Shown one piece after another: positions 18,181 through 28,470 of a stretch of DNA of 64,000 nucleotides; position 1 is the stretch's first letter; each line of letters opens with the position of its first letter. Below the pieces are notes generated by a model. That model searched no databases. It was given only the letters and a program-made list of their open reading frames with translations, and was not told the DNA's origin. This DNA is from Closterium sp. NIES-65 (lineage: Eukaryota; Streptophyta; Zygnematophyceae; Desmidiales; Closteriaceae). The DNA lies in assembly GCA_948144175.1 (NCBI GenBank), contig CANXME010001996.1, forward strand, positions 142,001 to 206,000. The letters are read 5' to 3'. Made by a program: the position numbers and the translations under genes.

Positions 18181-19500
18181 CTCCTGCCCCTCCGGTACAG
18201 CCCCCTCCCACCCCCTGGTCCAGCCCCGTCAGGTGTGTCACACGCTACCCCCCCCCCCCCCCCCCCTTCAATCGCCCCTCAGGTACCGTCCCCTTCCCCA
18301 AAGTCCTCCTCCCAGCCTACTGCAGACCCTGCGGGAGCAGGTGCTCGTGTCAAGGACCTTGGGGGTGCTACCTTTGGAGGTGTTGGAGTTGGAGCTGAGC
18401 CCGTGTCTGTAGGAGGTTCTCGTGTTCGGGGAGCTGGTGTTGATCGAGCTGTCTCTGGGGGTGCTATGACTGGGGGTGTGGGTGCACCCACTGTGGGACC
18501 TAGAGAGTCTGGGACTGGTCGAGTTGCTGCTGGTGGTGCTGGCTCTGGGGGTGGTGCGACTGGTGCTTTGGAGAGCGGTCATGGGGCTACCACCGCCCCG
18601 GACACTACTCCTCCCCCCCATCCCTACTCGACCCGGCACCAGGCTCGTGTTCGCCGCGCCCGTGAGGAGCAGCTGGAGTTGGAGCGAGAGGAGCGAGAGT
18701 TGGAGCGGCGGTGCTGGAGCTACAGCGTCTGGAGGAGCAGCAGCATTAGCAGCGCTTGTAGCCGGAGCAGGAGCAATAGCCGCAGCAGCAGGAGCCGTAG
18801 CTCGAGGAGCAGCTACAGCAAGAGGAGCCGCAGTAGGAGCAGCAGCAGCAGCCACCGCAGCAGGAGCAGCAGCCTGCCGCAGCAGGAGCAGCAGCAGTAG
18901 CCACCGCAGCAAGAGCAGCTGTAGCAGCCGCCACAGCAGTAGCAAAAGCAGCCGCCTCCTCTGCCTCCTGTCTCTGGCCTTCGGACCCTCGGTCTCCCCT
19001 CTCCCTCTCCTCCTTCCTCTCCCTCTCCTCCTGTCTACGGTCCCGCGTTTCCTCCTCCTGACCCCTCCCTTGCTGTTTTCACTCCTTCTCCGCCTCTGTT
19101 GTCCCCTCCTCGTTCTCACACTTGGCCTTCTTGTCCCTCTCCTCGTGCTCGTCCGTCGTCCCCTATACCCTTCACTGACCTTCGTACTGTCCTGTTTCTT
19201 TCTAGTCCTCCTCTTTCGTCTCAGTCTGTGCTTCCTTCTCCTCCTGAGTCGGCCTTCACTGCTTCCCTCTCTACTCCTGTCACTGACTACTACTGCACGT
19301 ACCGGCCTGTTCTCTCTCATGTTCTCGGCTCTCTTGTTACGGACCCTCGTGCCTCTTTGTCCTTTGTCTCCACCCTTACTGTCACCGTCACTGAGTTTGC
19401 CACTACTCGCCGCCTTGACTACGCCACTTGTCTCATTGCTGCACCTCCTACCAGTCCTCTGGCCGTCGGGGGTGAGTCTGCCCTTGGTTGTGACGCCCTA
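18181..19500 (+). pseudogene. Hinge of element D, Pro/Gly and AGC-rich low complexity
   Basis: Begins with Pro-rich sequence and a 14-C run near 18250, then Gly-rich text, then an AGC/GCA-rich block (about 18740-18960) that reads Ser/Arg, Ala or Gln-rich by frame, then a CTCC-rich block (about 18960-19190). It ends at a conserved pre-RT segment (FATTRRLDYATCLIA). No domain is recognised. Confidence 0.6.
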
Positions 19501-20400
19501 GAGGACAGGCAGTTTGAGCTAGAGTTCTTGGCAGCCGCTTCCCCTCATCTCTCTGCCATGCTGCTCGCCCCTGAGGGAGACCTCGACGCCCTTAACATAC
19601 CTACTCCTCGCACTTACACTGAGGCAGTGTCAGGGCCTTGAGCCTCTCAGTGGAGAGCTGCCATGGACTCAGAGATGGCTTCCTACAGATCCACAGGCAC
19701 CTACGTTGACGAGGTTCCCCCCCTTGGGGCGAACGTAGTCGATGTCATGTGGATCTTCAGGGTGAAGCTGCCACCGGGATCTCCTCCAGTCTTCAAGGCG
19801 TGCTATGTGGCTAGTCAGCGTGAGGGAGTTGACTTCTTTCAGACCTTCACGCCTACCCCGAAGATGACCACTCTTCGGGTGTTACTGCACGTAGCAGCAC
19901 AGAGAGACTACAAGCTACACTCTCTCCACTTCTCCACTGCCTTCATTCAGGGTAGCCTACACAAGGAGGTCTGGTTGCGTCGTCCCTCTGCTTTCACTTG
20001 CACATTCCCTCCTAGGACCCAGTGGAGGCTGAGGTGACCAGTCTACGGTCTTCGTCACGCTCCTCATGAGTGGCACGACACCCTTCGTTCCACCCTGTCT
20101 GACCTCGGTTTCCAGCCGTCTTCTGCTGACCCGTCGTTGTTTTTTCGTCGTGGCTCCACACCGTTCTTTGTACTAGTCTACGTCGACGACCTGGTTTTCA
20201 CCATTGCCGACAGGGTTGCTTTGGCTGACGTGAAGCGCGAACTGCAGAAGAGACACACGTGCACTGACCTTGGTGAGCTGCGCCAATACCTTGGCCTATA
20301 TATTACCAGAGACAGCCCGCTCGCACTATTATACTCTCACAGTCACACATGGTGCAGCAGGTCCTTCAGCGGTTCGTTGAGTTGGCTGAGATCTACGCTG
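19501..20400 (+). pseudogene. RT of element D, N-terminal and palm part
   Basis: Contains LEFLAAASPHLSAMLLAPEGDLDALNIPTPR-like pre-RT text, MASYRSTGTYVDEVPP, FTPTPKMTTLRVLLHVAAQRDYKLHS, and a first catalytic YVDD near 20182. Stops TGA near 19639 and 20036 break it. Near 20350-20385 it has lost about 430 bp relative to B (a KRF-like stretch jumps to AEIYAG), and near 20400 it joins element I without loss of frame. Confidence 0.82.
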
Positions 20401-21633
20401 GAGCCATTGGACCGAGTTCTGTACATGGAGCAGCCGGCATACTTCAACGACGGTACATCTCGCATGTGCAAGCTTCAGAAGAGCTTGTACGAACTCAAAC
20501 AGAGTCCACTGCTGTGGTATTCGGCGCTCGACAGCGTACTCATTGGCGGCGGGTGGAGCAAGAGTCAGGTTGACGAAGCGCTCTACTTCAAGTTCGGTGC
20601 TGATGGAGTCGGTTGCTGGCTGCTGGTCTACGTTGACGATTTGCTCGCCGTAAGTAGCAGCCTCGAGATGCTGAAGGACCTCCGTGAGCTTCTGCAAAAC
20701 GCATTCGAGTTGCGGGAAATCACTCCCGTGCAGAATTATTTGGGGCTGGAGATAGTACGGGACAGGTCCGCACGCAAGCTGTGGCTGCACCAAAGCGCAT
20801 ACGTGGACAAGCTGCGTCGCCGCTTTGTGGACGAAGAGCAGACAAGTCGCCGCCCGAAAACGCCTATCTTGGCCGACGCGTACACGGAGTTGACGTTTGA
20901 CGACGAAGAGTACCAAGCGCGTGAAGAGGAGGAGTACCGCCAGAAAGTGGGTTCAATCTAGTTTGCCGCGACCACGACCCGTCCCGACATTGCGTACGCA
21001 TGCAGCAAGTTGGGCTCGGGGTTGACGATTCGCAGTGACCAGCACTGGAGGGAGCTGGACCGCTGCATTGACTACGTGGTGAACACCCGCGATTTCGCCC
21101 TCGAATTTGGTGGTGGACCGGACACTCTACGCCTGGTGGGGTACGCGGATTCCGATGACGCGGGTGACAGGCAGACGCGCAGCAGTACCAGCGGATACGT
21201 TTTCGTGCTTGGCGGAGCTGCCGTTTCGTGGGCAAGTCCGAGGAATAAGTGCATGACGCTGTCCTCAACTGAATCCGAATACATAGCTGCAACGGAAGCT
21301 GGCAAGGAGGCGCGCCGTTTGCGCTTTCTACTCACTGAATTTCGGCTTCTCGATGCCGGGGTGCCAACCGTCATCCACGTGGACAACTCATCTGTGATTG
21401 CTGTTGCGGAAGGGCTGGGCCTCAAGGGGAGTCTCAAGCACATGGAGAGGCGTTACATTTGGCTGCAGCAGATGGTGAAGCGCAAGAAGCTCGCGCTTAC
21501 GTATATTTCGACGAGCGAGCAACCCGCGGATTATCTCACAAAGGCATTGCATTCCCCGGCATTCAAGCGTTGCACTGTCGCTGTTGGGCAAGTCGATCTT
21601 GCAGACGACGAGCGTGACAATGAGCAGGAATAG
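20400..21633 (+). pseudogene. RT (C-terminal palm) and RNase H of element I
   Basis: RT keeps LYELKQSPLLWYSAL and the catalytic YVDD near 20629, and the connection segment (NYLGLEIVRDRSARKLWLHQ). A TAG at 20959-20961 stands where F2 has CAG. RNase H carries GYADSDDAGD, STESEYIA, HVDNSSVIAV and QPADYLTKAL, with all four expected acidic positions. The end is TAG at 21631-21633 after DDERDNEQE. The frame is continuous with the D RT, so the open frame starting near 20137 has two YVDD motifs. Confidence 0.88.
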
Positions 21634-21791
21634 GTGCCATGTCCTTCAACATGGCTGGTGCGGTGAGTATGCGTGTGCGGAAACACGCGGACGAGTTTCA
21701 GAATCGTCACCCTATTGTACTCCATTATTTCCTTTCGTTTTGTATGGTGTGCTAACTCTTCAGATGCCCAGGCACGAGCAGGGCAGGGGAG

Positions 21792-22364
21792 TGTTAAGGT
21801 GAAGCCCTGCACGCACCTAGTTTTGCGTGTAGCAGCCCTATGCGATGTAGCGAGGTTTCGCATACCGCATACCGGAGCTTCGGTATTCACCGAGTACACT
21901 CCAATAGTGCACTTCGGTATGCACTGTTCAACACTGAACCGAAATGGAGGGAAGAACGACATTGCACAAACGAGTATGTGCAGCTGTCTATTGCGAGCAC
22001 CTACGCAACTACTCCTGGGCAGGTAGAAAATGCACCTGACGGTATTTTCACCTGATGGTATTTTCACCTGGCGGTGCCAACCTGGAACCGCATACTAGAG
22101 TAGGTGCTTGCACATTCTCCTTGAACGACGTTCTTCATGGACAACGTTCTCGTAGAACGTTCTCGCACACGTCACTATGTTGCCTATAAGGTTCATGTTG
22201 TATCTGTTATAATCAATCAATCAATCAATTACTTTCCTTTTGTTACTGGATACCAAGCCTATTGCTGCATACCAAGCATAGTGTTCTTCAAATACCAGTA
22301 TCCGGTTTCCAACAAGTCCGTACACGGAAAACTCGCACTTCACTCTCTGATCGTGCAACTCTGC
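21792..22364 (+). repeat. 3' LTR of element I (right end cut)
   Basis: Starts TGTTAAGGTGAAGCCC right after the polypurine tract. It includes inverted-repeat words (ATACCG...CGGTAT near 21870), a cluster of GAACGTTC-type motifs at 22121-22165, a TATAAG at 22185-22190 and an (ATCA) repeat near 22213-22229. The end is not seen because a family A LTR begins at 22365. Confidence 0.7.
22121..22190 (+). promoter_or_regulatory. Candidate LTR promoter of element I: heat-shock-element-like cluster and TATA box
   Basis: GAACGACGTTCTTC (22132-22145 region) and TTCTCGTAGAACGTTCTC (22147-22164 region) contain GAA/TTC inverted pentamers of the nGAAnnTTCn kind, with TATAAG at 22185-22190 about 20-50 bases downstream. 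Position in U3 fits a promoter. Heat response is inferred from motif similarity only. Confidence 0.45.
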
Positions 22365-22730
22365 GCCTAGCTACTGTAGGCTATAGTGGGGTAGCACATA
22401 TGGGATACAAATTTCTAGGGTTTGTACGTGTACCCAACTTTCACTTAGTCATTTCATTCTCGTTTCAGTTTTCTCATGGTATCGAGCAGGTTCCCTCGTG
22501 GGAACTGTTCCTAGGGCCCACCATCTTTTTTTTCCTGCCCGGAGCGCACTCAGCCCCTGCCCAAGTCGCGCTCCCCTCTCTCTCGGCCCCTAGTGGCCCG
22601 GTCGCGCCGCCCTTATGGCCCCGCCGCGTCGCGCCGCCCTTGCGGCCCCGTCGCGCCGCCTTCGCGACCCCGGCGCGTCGCGCCGCCCTTGCGGCCCCGT
22701 TGCGCCGCCTTGAGGGAGACTGGGCATCGC
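22365..22730 (+). mobile_element. Family A copia fragment A4 (5' LTR, PBS, leader)
   Basis: LTR 22365-22476, lacking about the first 20 bp relative to the solo LTR at 13542 and ending TTTTCTCA. Next is PBS TGGTATCGAGCAGG at 22477 and the conserved leader start (CCTAGGGCCCACCA, CCTGCCCGGAGCGC). GC-rich GCCCTTGCGGCC repeats follow. No gag is present. Confidence 0.8.
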
Positions 22731-22913
22731 GCCGACCGGGCCGCTGCTGCCGCGATGCGCCATGCGGCTACCTTTTGGCCGCTCTGCGCATCACGCCGAC
22801 TAGGCCGCCGCCGCCGCAATGCGCAATGCGGCCAGCTTCTGGCCCCTCGGCGCATCGCGCCGACCAGGCCGCCGCCGTCGCAATGCGCAATGCGGCCACC
22901 CTGCTGGGCGAGA
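22722..22913 (+). repeat. 64-bp tandem repeat, three units
   Basis: Units begin GGGCATCGCGCCGACC (22722), GCGCATCACGCCGACT (22786) and GCGCATCGCGCCGACC (22850); each contains GCCGCCGCCGYCGCAATGCG and ATGCGGCCA. It extends the leader of A4 and then gives way to the decamer array. No coding function is suggested. Confidence 0.75.
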
Positions 22914-23109
22914 GTGTGCCACTGCTGAGGCCAGGGTTTCCAAGCTCTCTCGTTTGCTAGCAACCCCTCTCGTGCTCTCTTGTCTCCTGCCCATTATTTC
23001 TCTCTCCCTCACATGCCGTGTCATCCCCGGCCAAAGCCTCGAATATGGCAATACCCTCTCTCGTGCCAGGCCTCGCTTTTAAGCTATCTCGTGCTTGACT
23101 GCTCTCTAG

Positions 23110-25870
23110 TCCCCTCTAGTTACATTGAATCCCCTTTCCATCCCTCTCTGTCACCCCCTCTCATACACACTCATCCCCTCTCCATCCCTCTCACCCACTC
23201 TCGTATACTCTCATTCCCTCTCATACCCTCTCATCCACTCTCATCCCCTCTCATCCCCTCGCATTCACTCCCACTCACTCTCATACACTCTCATCCCCTC
23301 TTATCCACTCTCATACACTCGATGAGACTCTCATAACCTCTCATACCCTCCGATACAAATCAGATGCACTCTCATTCCCTCTCATACACTCTCATACACT
23401 CTCATCCCCTCTCATCCTATCTCATACACTCTCATCCCTCTCATTCCCTCTCATACCTTCTCATTCCCTCTCATGCCCTCTCATCCACTCTCATCCCCTC
23501 ACACACACTCTCATTCCCGCACATTCACTCACATACACTCACACACTTTCATCCCCTCTCATTTGCTTTCATCCCCTTTCATCCCCTCTCATTCCTTCTC
23601 ATACACTCTCATACACTCTGATACACTCTCATCCCCTTTCATACCCTCGCACACTCTCATTCCCTTTTATCCCCTCTCATTCACTCTCATTCACTCATAT
23701 TCTCTCTCATTCCCACTTATCCACACTCATTCCCTCTCATTCCCTCTCATCCCCTCTCCTTCCCTCTCATTCCCTCTCATCCTCTCTCATTCCCTCTCAT
23801 CCCCTCTCATCCCCTTTCATCCCCTTTCATCCCCTCTCATTCCCTCTCATCCACTCTCATTCCCTCTCATCCCCTCTCATCCCCTTTCATCCCCTTTCAT
23901 CCCCTCTCATTCCCTCTCATCCCCTTTTTCACTTTCATCCCCTCGCATTACCTCTAATACACTCTCATCCCCTCCCATCCCCTCTGATTCACTCTCATAC
24001 ACTCTGAAACACTCTCATCCCCTTTCATCCACTCTCATCCACTCTCATCCCCTCTCAACCCCTCTCGTTCACTCTCAAACACTCTCATACACTCTCATCC
24101 CCTCGCATACACTCTCATAGACTCTCAACCACCCTCATTCACTCTCATACACTCTCATACACTCTCATACACTCCGATACACTCTCATCCCCTTTCATCC
24201 CCTCACACACTCTCATTCCCTTTCATCCCCTCCCATTCCCTCTCATTCACTCATATTCCCTTTCATTCCCATCCATCCACTCTCATTCCCTCTCATTCCT
24301 TCTCATCACTCTCATTCCCTCTCATCCCCTCTCATCCCCTTTCATCCCCTTTCATTCCCTCTCATTCCCTCTCATAGACTCTCATTCACTCCCCTCTCAT
24401 CCCCTCTCATAGACTCTCATTCACTCTCATCCCCTCTCATACACTCTCATTCCCTCTCATACACTCTCATCCCCTCTCATCCTCTCTCATGAACCCTCAT
24501 ACGCTCTTATTCACTCTCATCCCCTCTCATCCTCTCTCATGAACCCTCATACGCTCTTATTCACTCTCATCCCCTCTCATCCACTATTTTATACACTCTC
24601 ATCCCCTCTCATACACTCTCAACCACTCATTTACTCTCCTACACTCTCATACACTCTCATCCCCTATCATACACTCCCATTAACTCTCATACACTCTCAT
24701 TTCCTCTCATTCCGTCTCATCCCGTCTCATCCCCTCTCATCTCCTCTCATACACTCGCATACACTGTCATACACTCTCTTACACACTCTCATCCCTCCTC
24801 ATCCACTCTCATCCCCTCTCATCCCATCTCATTCCCTACCATACACTCTCATACACTCTCATACCCTCTCATACCCACTCACACACTATCATATATACTC
24901 TCATCCCCTCTTATACACTCCCATACACACTCATACACTCTCATACACTCCCTTTCACTCTCATACACTCTCATCCCTTCTCATTCTCTCTCATCCCCTC
25001 TCATCCTCTCTTATCCCCTTTCATCCCCTCACACACTCTCATTCCCTTTCATCCCCTCTCATTCACTCTCATTCACTCATATTCCCTTTCATTCCCACTT
25101 ATCCACACTCATTCCCTCTCATTCCCTCTCATTCCCTCTCATTCCCTCTCATTCCTTCTCATCACTCTCATTCCCTCTCATCCCGTCTCATACCCTTTCA
25201 TGCCCTTTCATCCCCTCTCATTCCCTCTCATCCCCTCTCATCCCCTTTCATCCCCTTTCATCCCCTCTCATTCCCTCTCATACACTCTCATACACTCTCA
25301 TACACTCTCATACACTCTCATCCCCTCTCATCCTCTCTCATAAACTTTCATACACTCTTATTCACTTTCATCCCCTCTCATCCACTATCTTACACACTCT
25401 CATCCCCTCTCATACACACTCATACCCCCTAATCCGCTCTCATCCACTCTCATACACTCTCATGCACTCTCATACACACTCATTTTCTCTCATCCCCTCT
25501 CATCCCCTCTCATACACTCTCATCCACTCTTATTCCCACTCATCCACTCTCATACACTCTCATACACTCTCATCCCCTCTCATACACACTCATATACTCT
25601 CATCCCCTCTCATACACTCTCATCCCCTCTCATACACACTCATACCCCCTAATCCACTTTCATCCTCTCTCATACACTCTCATGCACATTCATTTCCTGT
25701 CATCCCCTCTCATCCCCTCTCGTACACTCTCATCCACTCTTATTCCCACTCATCCACTCTCATACACTCTCATACACTCTCATCCCCTCTCATACACTCT
25801 CATACACTCTCATACCCCCTCATACACTCTCATACCCTCTCCTATACTCTCATACACTCTTCCCCATCTC
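23110..25870. repeat. Decamer minisatellite array 1 (CTCTCATMCM)
   Basis: About 2.76 kb of degenerate 10-bp units such as CTCTCATACA, CTCTCATCCC and CTCTCATTCC. Because 30 nt equals three units, one frame stays open as Ser-His-Pro-Leu-Ser-like text for hundreds of codons, but this is a by-product of the repeat. The same repeat in reverse orientation lies at 32780-38491. Local higher-order duplications are visible, for example CATGAACCCTCATACGCTC twice near 24490 and 24540. Confidence 0.92.
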
Positions 25871-26272
25871 CTCCCATCATCAACCGGTCCCCTTTGCAAC
25901 CCTCTATTTCTCACAAAATTTCTGTTTTATTTGACATTCTCTCTTGTCTCCGAATCATGCCCCTAACTCTTGAAAGGCGCTCAATTTACCCCCTTACATT
26001 CTCTCAACTTTATTTCCGCATGGTCGTATTCTCCAACAGAGCTTGTGGCGGTCGTGAGGGACATCATGTTTCACCTCATACGTTCAAGGTGAGAGGTTGA
26101 TGTTGAATACCCAAGAATTGTTCATTTCCAAACAAGAAATAAGCTGAAGTGCATTGTTAATATTAGCCATCGTTCATTTCCAAACAAGAATTGTATTTGA
26201 TAACTTGCAAACTTCCGTGTGGTATCCCCTTGATCCATTATCTTTTGGTTATGTAGCAATTTTGATGTGCAG
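25871..26272 (+). other. Inner flank of array 1, upstream of the MULE exon
   Basis: AT-rich unique DNA. About 26035-26098 can be read as GREGHHVSPHTFKVRG and ends at a possible donor (CAAGGTGAGAG), so an upstream exon is possible. The stretch ends at an acceptor-like TTTTGATGTGCAG before 26273. TTCATTTCCAAACAAGAA occurs twice near 26125 and 26170. Confidence 0.4.
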
Positions 26273-28470
26273 GAAGATGATGCTGTCAACATTTACAAGG
26301 GGAAGCTCTAGCCAACTGTTGTAGCAGCAAGGGAGGAGGTGCGGTTGTACTGTAGGCAGCAGACGTTTGCTCCGTATTTCCGCTATAATCGATCAAATCT
26401 CATTGAGGTGTGGTGCAAGTCCATGGAGGGCAAGGTATGGCCTCGTGGGGAGGTGCACATCGGAGAAGGGATGTGTCTATTTCGTGTTGTCATACGGGGA
26501 CCGTGCTATAGTAACCTGCGGGTCACGGAGGCGAATTTGGATCACACCGATAGGTGTGTCACCGATGCTGCAAGGATTCGGAGGGATGAGGTCAAAGACG
26601 TTGCGCGTGAGATGCAAAAGCATGGTGACGTGAGACCTCATGCGTTGATAAGTCGTGTTAGGGCGGTTTTGCGTGTGGAGTGCTCGTACATGGTTGCGCG
26701 CGAGGTGCTATTTGAGCTGAGGAATGCGGATCCGTTTTGTGGAGACGATGGGTTTCAATACATGGAGGACCTGTTAGGAAAGTTCAAGGATGATAACCCT
26801 TCATCTGTTGTGTCCATGGTCAGACGGGGAAATAACTTCTACCGTGAGGGAATTATTTTTCTAGGGGCAAGAAATGCGGTTATGAACTGCCTGCCGAACA
26901 TTTTTGCAGATGGATGCCATAACAAGACCGCATGGGGGGGATACACCCTGAACATATGCATGTTGGATAGCCAAAACAAACTTGTTATGTTGGGGTGTGC
27001 ATGGGTGGAGGGTGAAAACAAGCATGCATGTGCTTTCCTATTCAATCTCTTGCTGGAGGTCGTTCCGGAGGTGAACTCCTCTAACTTTGTGATGATGCAT
27101 GATAGTGGATGGGCATAGATATCCGCCACATCCACTTGTCTCCCCCTCATACGGGATTTGCATCACCCATTTGGTATGAAACTTCAAAAATAAGTTCAGG
27201 ACAGATCTGGACGGACAAATTCTAGCAGCAGCAGCGGCTCTGACATTGCTTGTGTACCTCAAGACAATGGAAAATTTTGAGATGGAATGTTCCGGTGGAT
27301 CCTCGTACCTTGTGGACAATGGATTGGGTGTTAAGTGGGCGACAGCTTATTTTGGAGCACCGCGTTATAGACGCTTTTCTTCTAATCCCGTTGAGTCTCA
27401 CCAAGCGTCGCTTTGGGGATTGCGGGATAAGAATCCGTCGCAGGTGCTGCTAGGCTTGGCAACTAAGCTATCGACGAAGATCGAAGAGAGGCGCCGATTG
27501 TACTCTGAGATGACAGCCGCTGACTTCTCTCCCAGGATAAAGCCAATAGTCCTTGGGAATCGCGATGAGGGCAAAAGATACAGGGTGGCTGAATCAGGAC
27601 AGAACGAGTACATAGTATGCCAAGGGGAGGAGAGGTGAGTCGTGACCACAAACCTTGAGGATCCTACAGTCACCCACTGCTCATGTGGCTACACCAAGTA
27701 AGTGGTGTTTAGGTTCTGTTTTTACCATTGCTAGCGTATGCTTCATTGGTGTATACTTGATCCAACTCAGCCATGAATATTGTGTTCATTAGCTTTTTCA
27801 AAGTCATGCAAGATCAAGCCTCATAATGTACCCACTCTAAATTTCAGACCCCATTTATCCCAAAATATTGAGGACTGCCCTAACCCCCTGACCATCTACC
27901 TTGCACATGCAGGGGAATAAGGTCGCCAAAGTGACGTGTGTACATATGCTTGCCGTAATCATATTTGCTGAATGTGGGCTTCTTTAAGCCATGTGTTCAT
28001 GTGTGTTATAAAATCCTGCTGGTTTGTAGCTATTCAATGAACAGTTTATACCCTCTCTTCTTTTACCCCTTACACAGGTCTTTACTTCCCCAAACCCAAG
28101 GGAGGGCACAGTTCGTATATTTACAAGAATAATGATAGTTTGATAATGCGTTAATCCCTTTTTACCTCATCGCCCATTTATCCCAAAAACAGGGAATACG
28201 GGCTGCCATGCGTACACATCTTCGCTGTGTTAAAAATTGATGGTTACAGGGCGCACGCAGTGATCCAGAAATACCACACAACTTCTGCATTGCAACAAGT
28301 GTACAGAACGCCAGTTCGACTCCTCGACCCAACCTCTATGGTCCCTGACGGTGTTACCCTCTCCAGTCTACAAGAAGAAGGCAGGTCGGCCACCAAAGTG
28401 AAGAATGCAGTCCACAGGAGAGATGGACCCAATCAAGTTGCGCAAGTGTGGAAAGTGCGGTGAGTACGGT
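26273..28470 (+). pseudogene. MULE (Mutator-like) transposase, two exons, broken
   Basis: Begins after an acceptor at 26271-26272. The N-terminal region holds YCRQQTFAPYFRYNRSNLIE. The MULE DDE core includes FADGCHNKTAWGGYTLN (first Asp near 26909) and GCAWVEGENKHACAFLFNLL, ending at MMHDSG (second Asp). A frameshift near 27105-27120 leads to the C-terminal half (YGICITHLV, TAYFGAPRYRRFSSNPVESH) typical of MULEs. A SWIM zinc finger C-X-C-X8-C-X-H is formed by CSCGYTK at 27697 and EYGLPCVH from 28193, across intron 27698-28192. Breaks: TAG 26309-26311, the frameshift, TGA 27177-27179, TGA 27636-27638 and another frameshift near 28370. In a living copy it would cut and paste the element in the nucleus. 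Confidence 0.85.
27698..28192 (+). other. Phase-2 spliceosomal intron inside the MULE SWIM domain
   Basis: Donor GTAAGTGG at 27698 and acceptor CCCAAAAACAG ending at 28192. Joining ACC AA with G GAA TAC restores T-K-E-Y-G-L-P-C-V-H, the second half of the SWIM zinc finger, in frame. The 495 bases between are AT-rich with many stops. Confidence 0.8.

Larger units (their letters stand above)
15609..20400 (+). mobile_element. Ty1/copia retrotransposon D (5' LTR to partial RT, decayed)
   Basis: LTR 15609-15717, PBS, repeat-rich leader, gag, protease, integrase remnant, hinge and RT. The protein order and many residues resemble family A (CVFLGFP, KRHTCTDLGELR), but LTR and leader differ, so this is a sister family. 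It is cut within RT near 20400, where a different copia (I) takes over in the same frame. Many stops and deletions show that it is old. Confidence 0.88.
20400..22364 (+). mobile_element. Copia element I, 3' part (RT, RNase H, 3' LTR)
   Basis: Starts inside RT at LDRVLYMEQPAYFNDGT, which aligns with F2 LDRVLYMSQPDYFNDGT, so this is a member of the F superfamily. It runs through RNase H to a polypurine tract GCAGGGGAG and an LTR beginning at 21792. The 3' LTR is cut at 22364 by a family A LTR. Confidence 0.85.

Noticed and set aside
23110-25870. CRISPR-like array
   Set aside because: The repeat is a continuous degenerate 10-bp minisatellite with no spacers, in a eukaryotic genome.
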